From Caprella mutica (taxonomy: Eukaryota; Arthropoda; Malacostraca; Amphipoda; Caprellidae): a DNA stretch of 64,000 bases. The notes under the pieces were generated by a model. The model had not been told where the DNA came from. It made no database searches and saw only the letters and a program-made list of their open reading frames with translations. The first letter of the stretch is position 1. Every line of letters begins with the position of its first letter. The DNA is taken from contig CANNZV010002301.1 of assembly GCA_947561585.1 (NCBI GenBank), positions 220,788 to 284,787 of the forward strand, in the 5' to 3' direction. This document shows, piece after piece, positions 1 through 11,843 of the stretch. Both the position numbers and the translations under genes were made by a program.

Positions 1-454
1 TAAATATTATGCAATAATATTATTAGTATATTCGTCCAATAATAATTGTTCATTTCATATTCTATATGCATCATTTTATAATTCTGCTTGTTCCTTCCTT
101 AGTGAGTACGTCCGTTACGCTTTCAATAATTAGATATGAGCAAATTCGGTATGCATGATTCCACAAACTGAACATCTTATTGTCTTTTATATTTTATTGA
201 AGGTGTGGGAAGGGAACGTCTGGTAAGAGAAGATGGGGGAAATGAAGGTGGGAAAGGTAGGTTAGTAAGTTAGGGGAAGCGAAGTTGGTAAAATTCAAGA
301 TGGAGGTTGTATAGGTGGTGGAAGTGAAGGTGGGAGAAGTGTAGATGAGGGAAGTGAAAATAGTGGAAGTGAATTTGGGGCAAGTGTAGATGGTGGAAAT
401 TAAGGGGGTGTACGTGATGGTAGTGAAGGGGGGGGGGGAGTGAGAGGAGTGAAC
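1..454. other. gene-free DNA with G/A-rich degenerate minisatellite
   Basis: No credible gene. From about 200 to 450 the plus strand is made of degenerate 12-15 base purine-rich units of the form GGTGGAAGTGAAG, with a G-run near 430. The drift between units suggests an old array. Confidence 0.5.
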
Positions 455-520
455 TTATACTATTATAAAAGAAGCCATGTCAGTCGGTCTGTCCGTCAGG
501 TGATTGTTTACCTGTTTTGC
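455..520 (+). mobile_element. possible Helitron-like 5' end fragment
   Basis: The stretch reads TATACTATTATAAAAGAAGCC followed by pyrimidine-rich GTCNGTC phrases. A similar start (TATACTATAATAAGAGCC, then GTCCGTCTGTCC) occurs at about 19212. Openings like this are common in animal Helitrons, but neither copy has a clean TC start or a matching hairpin-CTRR 3' end. This is a resemblance only. Confidence 0.25.
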
Positions 521-727
521 TAACTACCAATAACACTCGTCCGATTGAGCTGAGATTTTGGCATGAGGTGTAAACGCTCCGAATCTTTGAAGTTGCTCTC
601 GTAAATTTTTCCTTTTTGGGCTCCCTCCCCCGCGGGGGGCGAAAACCCTGTTTTTTACCCTTCTCCCTCTACGAAAAGTCTATAGAATCAATGGGGTTGG
701 TCCTACATAAAAAAAATTATAGAAGCT

Positions 728-905
728 AATATGTTTAACTCGAAATAACTAAGATCGTCGAGTGAAATGATTTTGAATTTCATTTTCTTTACGAAAAAAA
801 TTTCACATTTTCTCACATTTTTCTATTTTTCGAATAAAAAAAGTTAGAGATCGAAATAAAAAAAACTCACTAGACGATCTTAGTAATTTCGAGCTAAACA
901 TATTA
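728..905. mobile_element. foldback element, about 38-bp inverted arms
   Basis: The left arm (728-764, starting TAATATGTTTAACTCG) and the right arm (866-905) are near-perfect reverse complements, sharing the block AAGATCGTC / GACGATCTT. The centre is T-rich. No clear target duplication was found. Probably a short non-autonomous DNA element. Confidence 0.55.
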
Positions 906-2395
906 TATTCTTTAACGTCCCTGATAACTACCCTAAAATTATAATTACCTTGTTAATTAAAAACTAGTTTCAAATCTACCCTATTTTATATCCACTTTAT
1001 TGACATTTAACTAATTTAGCCATTTTTCAATATAGGTACTCCCGAGTGTCTCAACCTTCTATGCATAATCTCCAGATTGGAGAGGAGCTTCTTATAGCTG
1101 TTAAGGTTGACGCTGGGCAAAGGAGACTTGTACTTCACCATCATTTAATAGTTTCATAAATATACTACTTAATGTTGAATCCTAATTCCGAATTTCGGTT
1201 TTGCATCGTCTAACTACTACAAAACTTGATAATCTAGAAACTGAATTTAAAAATTAAATAGAAATTATAAAAAGGTGTTTTCGTTCCCCCATATTCTGGC
1301 ATAGTTTTATTTAGAATATATAAAATCTTTTCATTCTAGTATGTCTGTAATATAATGTTTACTACTAGTTACAAACTAATTATGCATGGAACACAATAGC
1401 TAAAGAACAAAAAATGACTTTTTCATATTTCAAAGCTGTAATGTCTGAAGAAGCACAACCATAACTTATAATTAGATTTGCTACTCAAGAAATTTAATAT
1501 CAATTTGCATATTATCTTACATGAACTTAATTAGCTTAATCTTTCAAGTACCAGAAATTGCTATTTTATGAACGTGAGAAGTTATATGACGCAGAAGTCA
1601 TGTTCCTGTTAAATCATTATGATGTCATATATTATGACACTGATGTCATAATATGACACTGTTAATTGTCATATTATGACACTGTTGTCATATTTATATT
1701 TTATGACACTCCCTGCAAACCATTCCATATATGGTGATAATACTATATAAATATGTGCAATTCATATTAGAGCAATCACGTTTTTTGTTAGTAAAAAAAA
1801 ATTCATTAATAGGTACACATAAGCTTGGCGTGTATAGAACATAACTATAAATGGAAATCCATCATATTTTGAGGGACCGTTTACACTAGTTTCTATTGAA
1901 AGGGTTAATACCCTTTCAATACCCTTTATTACAATTTCAAGGAGAGTAATTATTAAAAAATATCCAAAACAAAACGTCGATACACCTACTTGAGAAAAAT
2001 TCTGCTAGTTTACAATTTTTCCTCTGTGTGCATTGAATTTATTGGCATTTCTCTATATACTAAATCTGAATACCATATTCCTTTACTGCAAAAGTCACGT
2101 GTAATCTTGGCCAGGAAACAATAATCCATGAATACATTTACCATCACTGATTTCTTTATTGTTTCTTCCAATTTCTGCGGGATAACAGGGGATAGACACT
2201 GCAGTGACATATCCAGATGGTCTCGGAGAACCAAATGCGTTTCTGCATACAGTAGTATGATGCAAACTGGTTTATTTATCACTGAAATGACGGTGCAGAT
2301 GCTCTTTGATTTATAACATTAATCGAAGAGAGACGAAAAAATTGAAACTGGAATCTTGCTATCTAATCATGGTTCATTATAACTAGGGTTGTGAC
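906..2395. other. gene-free AT-rich DNA
   Basis: No gene was recognised. Small features are repeated TATGACACTG phrases with local palindromes at 1600-1705 and a short inverted repeat GAAAGGGTTAATACCCTTTC near 1898. The two short opposed ORFs at 2010-2316 overlap each other and have no recognisable domain. Confidence 0.5.
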
Positions 2396-3182
2396 AATAT
2401 TCTCTTTGAAATATGCTACATATTCTCCAAATGCTCCAAATATATTCTATTATGCTCTGAAATATGCTTTATGTTCCTTTAAAATATGCTTTAAATTTTT
2501 TTTATGCTCAATTCACTAGAAGTGCTGCAATTAGTTTTATAAACCTGATAAGGGATATTAGCAATCTCCTTAAATCACATTTGGATGCCAATCTCATGTT
2601 TCGGTGTAATCGAAATCTTTGAAGAGTTTAAATAAGTTTTATTAACTTGAATTCTCGCACATGGATTCAATATGTACATCGTCTGACCAAGTTCAGTCAC
2701 AGTAATATCAGGTTTATAAAACGGGTAAATTTAAAATTTGAACTAAGAAAAGTTGAAAAGTTGTTAAGATAAAATAAAATGCATTTTCAAATATAAATTT
2801 ATGAAACTTTTCAATATCGAACCTTGAACAGGTTTCAAAAGCATTAACCTTAAATCGGCTTGTATGCTCCAATAATTTTGGCATGCATTGGTGGGCAGCG
2901 GTTTTCTAAAATACCAACATACTTACTTTCTATTTTTTTTTTTGTAAATATATATTCGTTAGTTGTATCTAGGTAAATTTTGCTTATATGGCATATCTCT
3001 GAACTGAGAAATATATTAGTTTCTGATTTTTTTTATTTATTGTTGAAGATAATATGTTTTTAATAAGAGGAATATGTTTTTGATTAAAATAATATGTTTT
3101 ATTTTTTTAATAAAAAGAATATGCTTTATTTCAAATATGCTCGAGATTATATTTTGATGCTAAAAGCATATTGTCACAACCC
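2396..3182. mobile_element. TA-target MITE family B, copy 1 (787 bp)
   Basis: The ends are perfect inverted repeats of GGGTTGTGACAATAT, flanked by TA on both sides (2394-2395 and 3183-3184), as in Tc1/mariner-type insertions. Both subterminal regions are built of repeated AAATATGCTTT phrases. Shorter copies lie at 35093-35262 and 40109-40287. It codes for no transposase, so it is non-autonomous. Confidence 0.8.
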
Positions 3183-3655
3183 TATTAATTACATCCGATT
3201 CAATGAAATAGGGAAATTTGATATATATTTTCTTTCATAAAATTTTAAATATATATACATTTTTATCCTAAATACATTCAGGAAGAAGCCATAACTAAAT
3301 TAATTTATTTGTAACCTGACACATAACAGTATAATGAGATGTAAAACGAAATATAAAGCTCTAAATATCCTGGTCTAATAATTTAATTAATATAAAATAA
3401 TTATCAAAAAACCTAATATACAATTTGCTTTGACAACATTAATAATTCGTAAGTTTTCGAAAATAATTTATAAAAATTCAATGTGAACTGAATTATTTCA
3501 AAACTATTTAATCTAAATTGAAAATTAATGTTGTGACGTACCGAATGAGACTTCTTTTTTAAAAATAAACTAATGTCACCAATACAAAATGGTTATCGTA
3601 TTCATGATTTATTTATATGTTTTACTCAGATGGTTAACATAATAATCAATCGCTA
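3183..3655. other. gene-free AT-rich DNA
   Basis: Nothing was recognised on either strand except general AT-richness. Confidence 0.5.
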
Positions 3656-3813
3656 GGGTAAGTTCTTAATTATCGGTCAGTTCCATATTTTCGGACACGT
3701 AAGAAAAAATATCTAATGATGATTATTTAACTGTTATTTTAGTTGGTATCCATGATACCTGCAGGTATCATGGATACCATGTGGAACTGACCGATAATGA
3801 AGAACTTAAGCTA
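3656..3813. mobile_element. TA-target MITE family A, copy 1
   Basis: The left end GGGTAAGTTCTTAATTATCGG pairs with an inverted end near 3800. The centre is a palindrome made of GGTATCCATGATACC, CTGCA and the reverse of the first part. Family A has seven copies in the window (about 3.7, 20.7, 22.4, 40.4, 41.6, 42.9 and 51.9 kb). TA at 3654-3655 fits the family's target site. Confidence 0.75.
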
Positions 3814-6379
3814 TATACGATTCAAAATAATCAAGATAATTTTTTACTAGGGAAATTAATAACAACACGTACGCTAATAGGATCACAGTTCTCGAAAAGT
3901 GGGTGTTAACATATATATATCAATGTATATCTATTGGACATTTCTAAAAAAGCCTGATTGGATGTCATTTTCCGAGTACTGAGGGTGTCCAGCAACTCAT
4001 TGATTTTGTCCTAATAAAGTCCTAACTACAACATCAACTTTTTAATGATCAGGAAAACAATACTTCTGGATAGAGAAAGAAGTAATTAAAGTCCCTGAAA
4101 TTATTTAGATTACCCTGTATATTATAATACGCAGCGTGTACTTATTTGATTGTCTGTTGGTTGGTTGCAAGATAAATGTTACGTTTAAACATTTAAAATA
4201 CGAATTTATTCAATGATTAAGATATTGAACCAAAAATGTATAAAAAAAACAGAAAATCCGGAAAAGATTGAAAAATCGTGAAAACCGTATAATCTGGATA
4301 AACTGAAAAAAAAAAGTTAAACCGAAAAATCCGACAAATAGAAAAATCTTGAAAACTGATAAATAAGGAAAAGCTTAAATCTTATTGTAAATCTACCTAC
4401 ATTTTGATCTTTATATGTGATAATAATGATGGCTATTTATACAAGAAATATTAATGGTTATTATTCTGGTTATTACTATTGTAATAGCAAGATTAGCCAT
4501 CACATTCTTTTTACTGAACATTTAAACATTTATTATTTCCTTTTCACGTAATACCAAGAGTATTAGTAAAAGCACAAACCCCCATAATACCTCATTATCC
4601 GTACATATTATATTTTTATCCATGCACATCTAATATTTAAACATACGTTACTGTTAAAAGTTACGGCAAATGATGTCTGATGATGTAATTCGTATTCAGG
4701 CAATTCCCAAAAATAGAACACATCATTTAACTTCAGTATGAAATATGTCCAAGTGCATACTTTAATATTCATGGAGTTGGTGAAGTATCATCTGCTCAAT
4801 ATTTACACTGTGAAGTTTCCTACGAAAATAATAGACGCTACATGGAGCAGAATATTGAAGGGTCTGTACAAGCGGAATTAATATTTAGTTGAAGATTACT
4901 TTCATCTAAGTTTTACCGCGGCCGTTGAGGATTAAGGTGGGTTCATTCTTAGTCATAGGCGGCACGCCATAAGATCCACTCTAAACTAGTAGATAAAACG
5001 CCGCGTTTTCACTGCCCAGATTACGGTTAAATTAATAGAAGGCGGTAGAAATGCTAGAATAGACTGAAAATTTGCCTTCCATTCATTTAATCATGATTAA
5101 TTGAAAAGGCGTAAACTGAGCGGTGAAATCACGACGTTTTATATGCTGGTACAGAATAGGCCTAAGTGGATACGAATGTAGTATTTAACAATCATCATCC
5201 TTATTGTATTGTTATATGATAATTTATGTTCATATAAGTATATTGAGTGAAGAGCTCTAGACTCATGATATAAGAGATGACATGTCAGGATCAGAGAGAG
5301 AAAGCAAACAAGATCATCACCTCTGTCAATAGACATAAAGTCAATATGGAGATATTGCTACAGAATCTGAATGCACCATTTCAAAGATAAGGCAAATGTA
5401 GATTGCAAAATGAAATAATTAATTGTTGCAGTATTCAGAGACTTAGTTAGGCTTACAGTATTCGAAAAGTTGGTGTTCAGATCATGAGAGGTGAAATGGT
5501 TAAATTGAGTTTTGACCCATTTTAAAGATAAGGATGAGGATATTTATTGATGAATATTAAAAATATGTACATCAAGCCCTTACGTATATAATTTCTCTTA
5601 TTTAGGAAATGTTAACAACTATACTTATTGAGTAGTGTTCGATAATTGAACCGCTACCCAAACTAAAATAAAAGATAAAAATATATTTATGTTTGGATGT
5701 TGCTGAAGCGCTTTCGTTGGATAAATGTGAGATATTTATCATGACTTTTAATTTCACAAGCTACTGGAAACATTCGAATGACAAAATGTATTGTTGGAGC
5801 ACACCAACATTTAATAAGGTCCACTCTAAATCTTGGATGGAAAACCATATTTTTTTCAAAGGTCTATACAAAATCGGTTGATACAATTTTCCGATCTTGA
5901 AAGTTAAATTTACGGGGCATCAATAATATAAAATTTAAATGAAATTTAAAACAACTTAAATAGGAAAATATTATAATTCGCAATAAAAAACATCATTCAT
6001 CCCACTTTGAATGGAATAAATTACAAGATAAAATTAAAATTAAATAATTATTTGATAAATAATGAACGAAATAAAATACTAGATCAAATAATCAGTATAT
6101 TGTTAATATTCGGTTCGCAAAATAGTTTAGTAAAGGATATCAGGGTTATAATGCATTGGACACTCCCGTTGATTAAAAACTCTGAGAGCAACTTGCAGCA
6201 ATCAAAGGAGTTAGAATAAAAACACGTTGATGTTTATATTTCGGAACATTTGAGCAGAACTGAATTATTCGACATCTAATAAGTACAGTTGAAAGCTTGT
6301 ATTGGTAATTCATAACTCAATTAATAATTCCTGTACTTTGAATGTTCTGCTTAGAATTGACTTCAATATTGTTACCATA
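3814..6379. other. gene-free DNA with a dispersed repeat (R3) copy at 4140-4385
   Basis: At 4140-4385 the phrase TGTCTGTTGGTTGGTTGCAAG is followed by ATCCGG/AAAACCG-type degenerate repeats. The same arrangement recurs at 9118-9370, so this is a dispersed family. The rest, including short ORFs at 5139-5336, 5693-5881 and 6007-6219, shows no recognisable protein family. Confidence 0.45.
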
Positions 6380-6717
6380 TTGAGGCAGCACCCCCTAATA
6401 TTGAGGCAGCACCCCCTGATATTGAGGCAGCACCCCCTAATATTGAGGCAGCACCCCCTAATATTGAGGCAGCACCCCCTGATATTGAGGCAGCACCCCC
6501 TAATATTGAGGCAGCACCCCCTAATATTGAGGCAGCACCCTCTGATATTGAGGCAGCAACCCCTGATATTGAGGCAGCACCCCCTGATATTGAGGCAGCA
6601 CCCCTTAATATTGAGACAGCACCCCTTAATATTGAGACAGCACCCCTTAGTATTGAGACCGCACCCCTTAATATTGAGGCAGCACCCCCTAATATTGAGG
6701 CAGCACCCCTAATATTG
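6380..6717 (+). repeat. 21-bp minisatellite, about 16 copies
   Basis: The unit TATTGAGGCAGCACCCCCTAA is repeated with few changes. Because 21 is divisible by three, the array reads through as an open frame of LRQHPLI repeats. That is a by-product of the period, not evidence for a gene. Confidence 0.9.
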
Positions 6718-8499
6718 AGGGAATGTTGTCTCAGTACCGAGTATTTTACAGCTGTGCCATGAGGATATCTGGTAATGATTTCAGATTAACAATATGAATG
6801 AAAATTGAAAACCATTTCGATTAAATAAGCTAATAATTCAAAATTCAGATCAGGTTAGCCAGAGAAATATTTAAATAACTTATTTTCCCTTGGCTTTCTA
6901 TATAATCTCATACAAATAAGTCTATAACTATCATTTAATTAGTTTATTATAGCGTTGAATGAAACTGAAATGTTTAACATTCAATAGGTAGGCGTTCAGG
7001 TATTTCATATTTCATTTAATCTTTACTATAATATCGAATTTCCCTCTCAGAATAAACTACTAAATTTGAGAGCGTGATTGAAACTTCAAGATATTTATAG
7101 ATAGTTTCTTCTAACTTCAAATAATACCTATTATATTGTGGGAGGAAAATCAGTATTAACAAGTATGTTATTTTCATTACGTTTAATTAGTATCTATAAA
7201 TAAGTCATATGTAGAGTTACGTCATATGTACAATCGAGTTTTTTCAAATATCATACTTCGTACCTAGTTCAGATACATCGTCAAATATATTCGAAAAAGA
7301 TTGAATTTACTTTAAAAAAAGCCCTACAAATCTGAAGAATGTCCTTCATGAATAATAAAATGTATGCGAGTCTCCTTCAAATAAGATTTAAACTAAGAAA
7401 CACGAAACATAAAACCTCACTTCAATTTCAATGACCGAAAAGCCCATTTCCTCAATCTGTCTCCATCAAAGGGTCTCGTAAAAGTGACTACAATACGCCC
7501 CTTTTGTGTACAAGTAATATGGCAACAGGCAAGTGAGAACATATACTCTATATTTCATTCATGTAAGGCCATGACATTCTTGCTTCTATTTTAAAACTGC
7601 AAAAAACATCTGTTTTTATGTTTCTATTATCAGACTTACTGATTTATGATCGGAATGATGACACTATCATTGTTCAGCGATATACCTTTTTTTCATTGAC
7701 ATTAGAATACATTTTTCAATACAGTGGATCATCATTATTGATAGAGTAGCACTGCTGAGGAAGAGTGATAAGAAATATACAAATAGATTATCATTTCATT
7801 TAATTTCAATAATTGCATGGAAACCACATAATATTTTTAAGCATATTCATCTTATAATTTTCATTTCAATGCTACAAGTTTTCGACCCCCCGACCATTTT
7901 CTTTTAATCTTGTGGCACTCCTGATATATCCAGTCTTTTGACTCTGGCGAAATCCGGACCTTTGAAAAATCAGGTTTTCTCACTCCTGTTATATCCGGTC
8001 TTTTCACCTTTGCAAACACACTAAAAGTCGGAGAAATGGAGAGAGACAAAAGATCAAAGGAGAATAGAAAAGAATTTTGGGGTTGAATGAAGACTAATTG
8101 GCTAGCTATCGTATATCGGGAGTGAAAATTATGACGGGGCCAATGGAAATTAACAGGGGTCATCAATTAATCAACTATGGCTCCACCATAACTTTCTTTC
8201 TTAGTATAATTCACATCTATATTTAATAATGATTTAGCTTTAGGAAAGTTTTTAGTTTATTTAAACTTATAATTAAATGGAAACACTCAATAAAATAAAT
8301 CTAGAAATATGATTGAATATCAATATATAAATAATCAAATTTGTGAATAATTTAAATTTCAAATCAACTCTATTTAGTTAACTCACATAGTAACTATATC
8401 CTTACATTTCTAATTCCAGTTGACAAATAGTGTGTGTAAGATGATATACAAAACAATAGCAGCTTAATGTGCCCTCTAATGAGAATGGATATGAGGACT
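6718..8499. other. gene-free AT-rich DNA
   Basis: No gene was recognised. The 101-codon minus-strand frame at 7861-8166 has no familiar domain and no splice context that supports it. The segment 7900-8010 repeats the phrase ATATCCNGTCTTTT twice, which suggests a degenerate repeat. Confidence 0.45.
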
Positions 8500-8990
8500 G
8501 AGAATAAGGTCACGTACTTCATAGGAGACACTGGAGCTAATCTCTTGAAATGAGATACTCTGGATTGGATGCCTTAAATATATACTTGCTGGACAAAATA
8601 AGGGAAACATTAATGAAAACACAGATAGCTATGAAAAGTTTTGTGGAAACTGGGTTCTGTAGGTATTCATTGAGCTATAGGAGTCATAGTCTTGCGATTT
8701 GTTCTAACAATTCGATTTCAAGTCCTTTGGTCTCTTCCAGACAACTACCGACTTTCACTCAGACTAGTGCTTCGCCGAGGACATTTTCCTTCTCTTTAAA
8801 TGAAGTCATTCAATACCAAACACTCGGCCATTTCTGTTCCAGTAGCGCCTGCCCTACGAGCAACAACAATTTGGACTTTTAATTTAAGTAAGGGATCTGC
8901 CATTTATTTATTGTTAATACAATTTTTTTATTTAAACAGCTGTCTTAAATAAACTAAGAACATTTTAAATGAACATTGAAGAATAAACCA
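8500..8990 (+). repeat. dispersed repeat family R4, copy 1
   Basis: It shares ordered segments with 19555-20110, including TTTTCCTTCTCTTT followed by AGTCATT, then CATTTCTGTT / CAGTCTCTGTT, then a tail of ATTTTAAATNAAN units. A 110-codon frame at 8550-8882 lies inside. The second copy does not keep it open, so it is probably not a gene. Confidence 0.45.
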
Positions 8991-9117
8991 TCAAATTTGT
9001 CAAGCTTTCCTTGTTTATATTAAGATGTCAAGATGTTAGGTGTTTCCATTTTTGGCTCCATAAATCATACAGTAACTGACATGATTTATGATTAACCATT
9101 TATACTAATGGCAGTGT

Positions 9118-9370
9118 GGAATTGTCTGTTGGTTGGTTGGTTGGATGGTTGGATGGTTGGTTGGTTGGTTGCAAGAATAATGTCACTCTGTAACATTTAA
9201 GATGGGATATAATTTCATAACTAATGAATAATTGTCAGGAAAACAAAAATCCGGATAACATGGATAAAATATTCGGATAACAAAAATTCGGAAAACGAAA
9301 AATCACGGTTACAAAAAACTCCGAGATACAAAAAAAAATCCGGGATACCAAAAAAATTGGAAAATGATAC
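9118..9370 (+). repeat. dispersed repeat family R3, copy 2
   Basis: It opens with TGTCTGTTGGTTGGTTGG and GGATGGTTGGATGG phrases, then GCAAGAATAATGTCAC, then degenerate AAAAATCCGGATAAC units. The order matches the copy at 4140-4385. Confidence 0.55.
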
Positions 9371-9807
9371 AAATTACAATATTATCAAATTACATAGTAA
9401 TTAATTTACCAGAAATTTATATCTCATACCATATAATCAAATATTACCACACAATATTTAAACGCTTCAATCTGTAATAAACATTTAACTTTCAAACACA
9501 AGGCTGGTTTAAAAAGAGTTTTCTAAAATGTTCCTCCAAAGTGCTTCACAAAGCTTCAATAATAATGAGCGAAAGGAAGAGCAAAAATTGAAGGGAGACC
9601 CCTTTTACTGCCTAAGAACTTCTGAAATGGTCTTGTCGCCACTCATGTCTTTGACGAGTCAATGAATTTTTAAAGAAGACACCATTTCTACATTAAAATC
9701 AATAAAACCTCTTTTGAATTCGAGTTAGGTTTTTCAATTCAATACTATATGCAACTTTTCATATGTTTCACAGGAGATTTACAATTCGTTTTTTTTTTCT
9801 AAAAAAT
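9371..9807. other. gene-free DNA; 3'-side flank of the BEL/Pao insertion
   Basis: No gene was seen. The last four bases (9804-9807, AAAT) match the four bases after the other end of the element (16155-16158) and form the likely target-site duplication. Confidence 0.6.
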
Positions 9808-11374
9808 TAAGAAATTTAAATGAAAAGTATTAAACTTTAGTTTCAATTTTAAATAATTCTTTTAATTTTAAAAAATTGTTGTATATAATTGTACCAGTAT
9901 GGGGGATATTAAAACAGAATTTAATTAATCATATAATTTTAGTTAATATTGTTGCTGCGAGTACATGAATGGACGATAGGGGCTACAACTCTATCACTGC
10001 GAAAACGGGGAATGTTGCCGCAAAAACCCCTCACAGCACGAAAGATAGAGAATCCGCCCGGTCTCTGCACATGTACTGGCCTACGCACTGATGTGGCTGT
10101 AAATTTAAAGGGCACGTTAGATTCAGTCAAACTAAATAGGTAATCGAGAACTTTTAGATTTAAATAAAGAAATTCAGTTAAAAAAATAAATTACAAAGGA
10201 CTTAGGAATTGAAGATTAAAATAGTTCGGTAGTGATAATTTTTAGATTAGCAGGTATATATATTTTATCAAATTAAACAAAGTAGGTATATGAAAAGGTA
10301 AGTATCTATGAAAAGGTAAGTATCTATGAAAAGGTAAGTATCTATGAAAAGGTAAGTATCTATGAAAAGGTAAGTATCTATGAAAAGGTAAGTATCTATG
10401 AAAAGGTAAGTATCTATGAAAAGGTAAGTATCTATGAAAAGGTAAGTATCTATGAAAAGGTAAGTATCTATGAAAAGGTAAGTATCTATGAAAAGGTAAG
10501 TATCTATGAAAAGGTAAGTATCTATGAAAAGGTAAGTATCTATGAAAAGGTAAGTATCTATGAAAAGGTAAGTATCTATGAAAAGGTAAGTATCTATGAA
10601 AAGGTAAGTATCTATGAAAAGGTAAGTATCTATGAAAAGGTAAGTATCTAAGTAAGGTAAGTATTTAAGTAAAGTTAAGTAAATAATTAAATAGTAAGGA
10701 AATCCTAATGGAAAAACTAAATTTTGGTCTTGCGGAATAGTTTAATATCAAAGCACAGTATATAGGTTCGTAATGGTAATGAGGAGTTTACTCTAAGTGA
10801 AATTATAATGGTAATAAGTTCTACCAAGGTATGTAAAGTATTGTAATCTGCAGTTAAAAGGGGACGGGTATATCCAAGAGAGCAAATGAGAAAAAAGGTT
10901 AGGTATTACATAAGTCGCACCAGTCAAATTACCAATACACACCTTCAAACTTCTACAAATGCTCCAGACATCTGACAGGGGAGTTGGCCTAATTGTTCCG
11001 AGGCCCAGGGTTTTACACATCTTAGTGTCTCATCTCAGCGTTGGTAATAGGCAACGCTATAAGTTCCTCCATACCCAAGTCTATAGGGTAGACTTGATTC
11101 ACTCTAGTTTTGTAGGGAATTATAGTGCACTCATACTTAGTGACAACTTTGTAGAAAGGACAGTCCTCGGAGTGTTTACTTTACACCTTTTGTCTTAGTG
11201 GATGATGGAAGCTGACTGCTGATAGACTTGAGACAGGGATTAAAATATACATGGGGAGAGCAAACTGAAGGCAGTGGTGCGCATTTTAATAATTTAACTT
11301 TTTACGAACCATGTAAATTATGCCAAAACTGCTAATTTCGAATTTGCTCTCATTGAAATTAAATATTTTAGACA
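9808..11374 (-). repeat. 3' LTR of the BEL/Pao element (1567 bp)
   Basis: It is the downstream LTR relative to the element strand. It matches 14548-16154 throughout. The 40-bp length difference is explained by two fewer 18-bp units (20 against 22) plus four single or double base gaps. A 64-codon frame that recurs in both LTRs (about 9949-10143 on plus, and one on minus) is simply part of the LTR. Confidence 0.93.
10290..10649. repeat. 18-bp tandem array in the 3' LTR, 20 exact units
   Basis: The plus-strand unit is ATGAAAAGGTAAGTATCT, repeated 20 times without visible variation. It contains AAGGTAAGTAT, which matches the optimal 5' splice site CAGGTAAGTAT at 10 of 11 bases. On the element's sense strand it reads ATACTTACCT, identical to the first ten bases of U1 snRNA. 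Degenerate units (AAGTAAGGTAAGTATTT) follow at 10650-10670. Confidence 0.95.
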
Positions 11375-11381
11375 CTCCGCC
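11375..11381 (-). promoter_or_regulatory. polypurine tract next to the 3' LTR
   Basis: On the element strand GGCGGAG lies directly before the LTR start TGTC. This is the expected place for the plus-strand DNA primer. It is short and includes one pyrimidine, so the call rests mainly on position. Confidence 0.5.
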
Positions 11382-11843
11382 AGAGGGATTTGTTTTCAAA
11401 ATTGAAAACAAATAAGGTATCCTTAACAAAACACTTAACTGAACTTGAATATTGAATTTTCATTAATAACCAAGTAAGGAGTTTCTTAGTAAGCAACACC
11501 CTAAAATTTATAAACTCAGAACAAAGTACCTAGAGAGAGAGGTAAGAAAAAAAACTAAATATAGAATTTATTCTAAATAACTTTAGAATTTATATAGACT
11601 CATAACAACGATAGAAGAAATTATTAAATAGAATTTATTCTAAATAAATTTTTAAAATTTGTATAAACTTAGTAGAACAACGAATAAAAGGAAACAATAA
11701 ATATAGAATTCATTGTAAATAACCTTTTTAAAATATACAAACTCAGAACAAAGAACAAGAACACAAAGGGAAGAACAATAATTACATACAATATTTACAA
11801 GTGAAAGGAGAACAAATTAATCTCATTTACCTATTAAGATCCC
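11382..11843 (-). other. non-coding 3' internal region of the BEL/Pao element
   Basis: AT-rich sequence of about 460 bp between the ORF stop and the 3' LTR. It contains three loosely similar stretches built on TAGAATTTATTCTAAATAA and holds no trace of RT, RNase H or the integrase core. Confidence 0.6.

Noticed and set aside
6302..6712. 136-codon frame of LRQHPLI repeats
   Set aside because: Translation of a 21-bp minisatellite with no unique coding flank.
8550..8882. 110-codon protein-coding gene
   Set aside because: It lies in a dispersed repeat; the related copy at 19.6 kb does not keep the frame.
9949..10143. 64-codon frame repeated at 14689-14883
   Set aside because: It is repeated only because it lies in the two LTRs of one element; it overlaps a minus-strand frame of equal length and has no domain.
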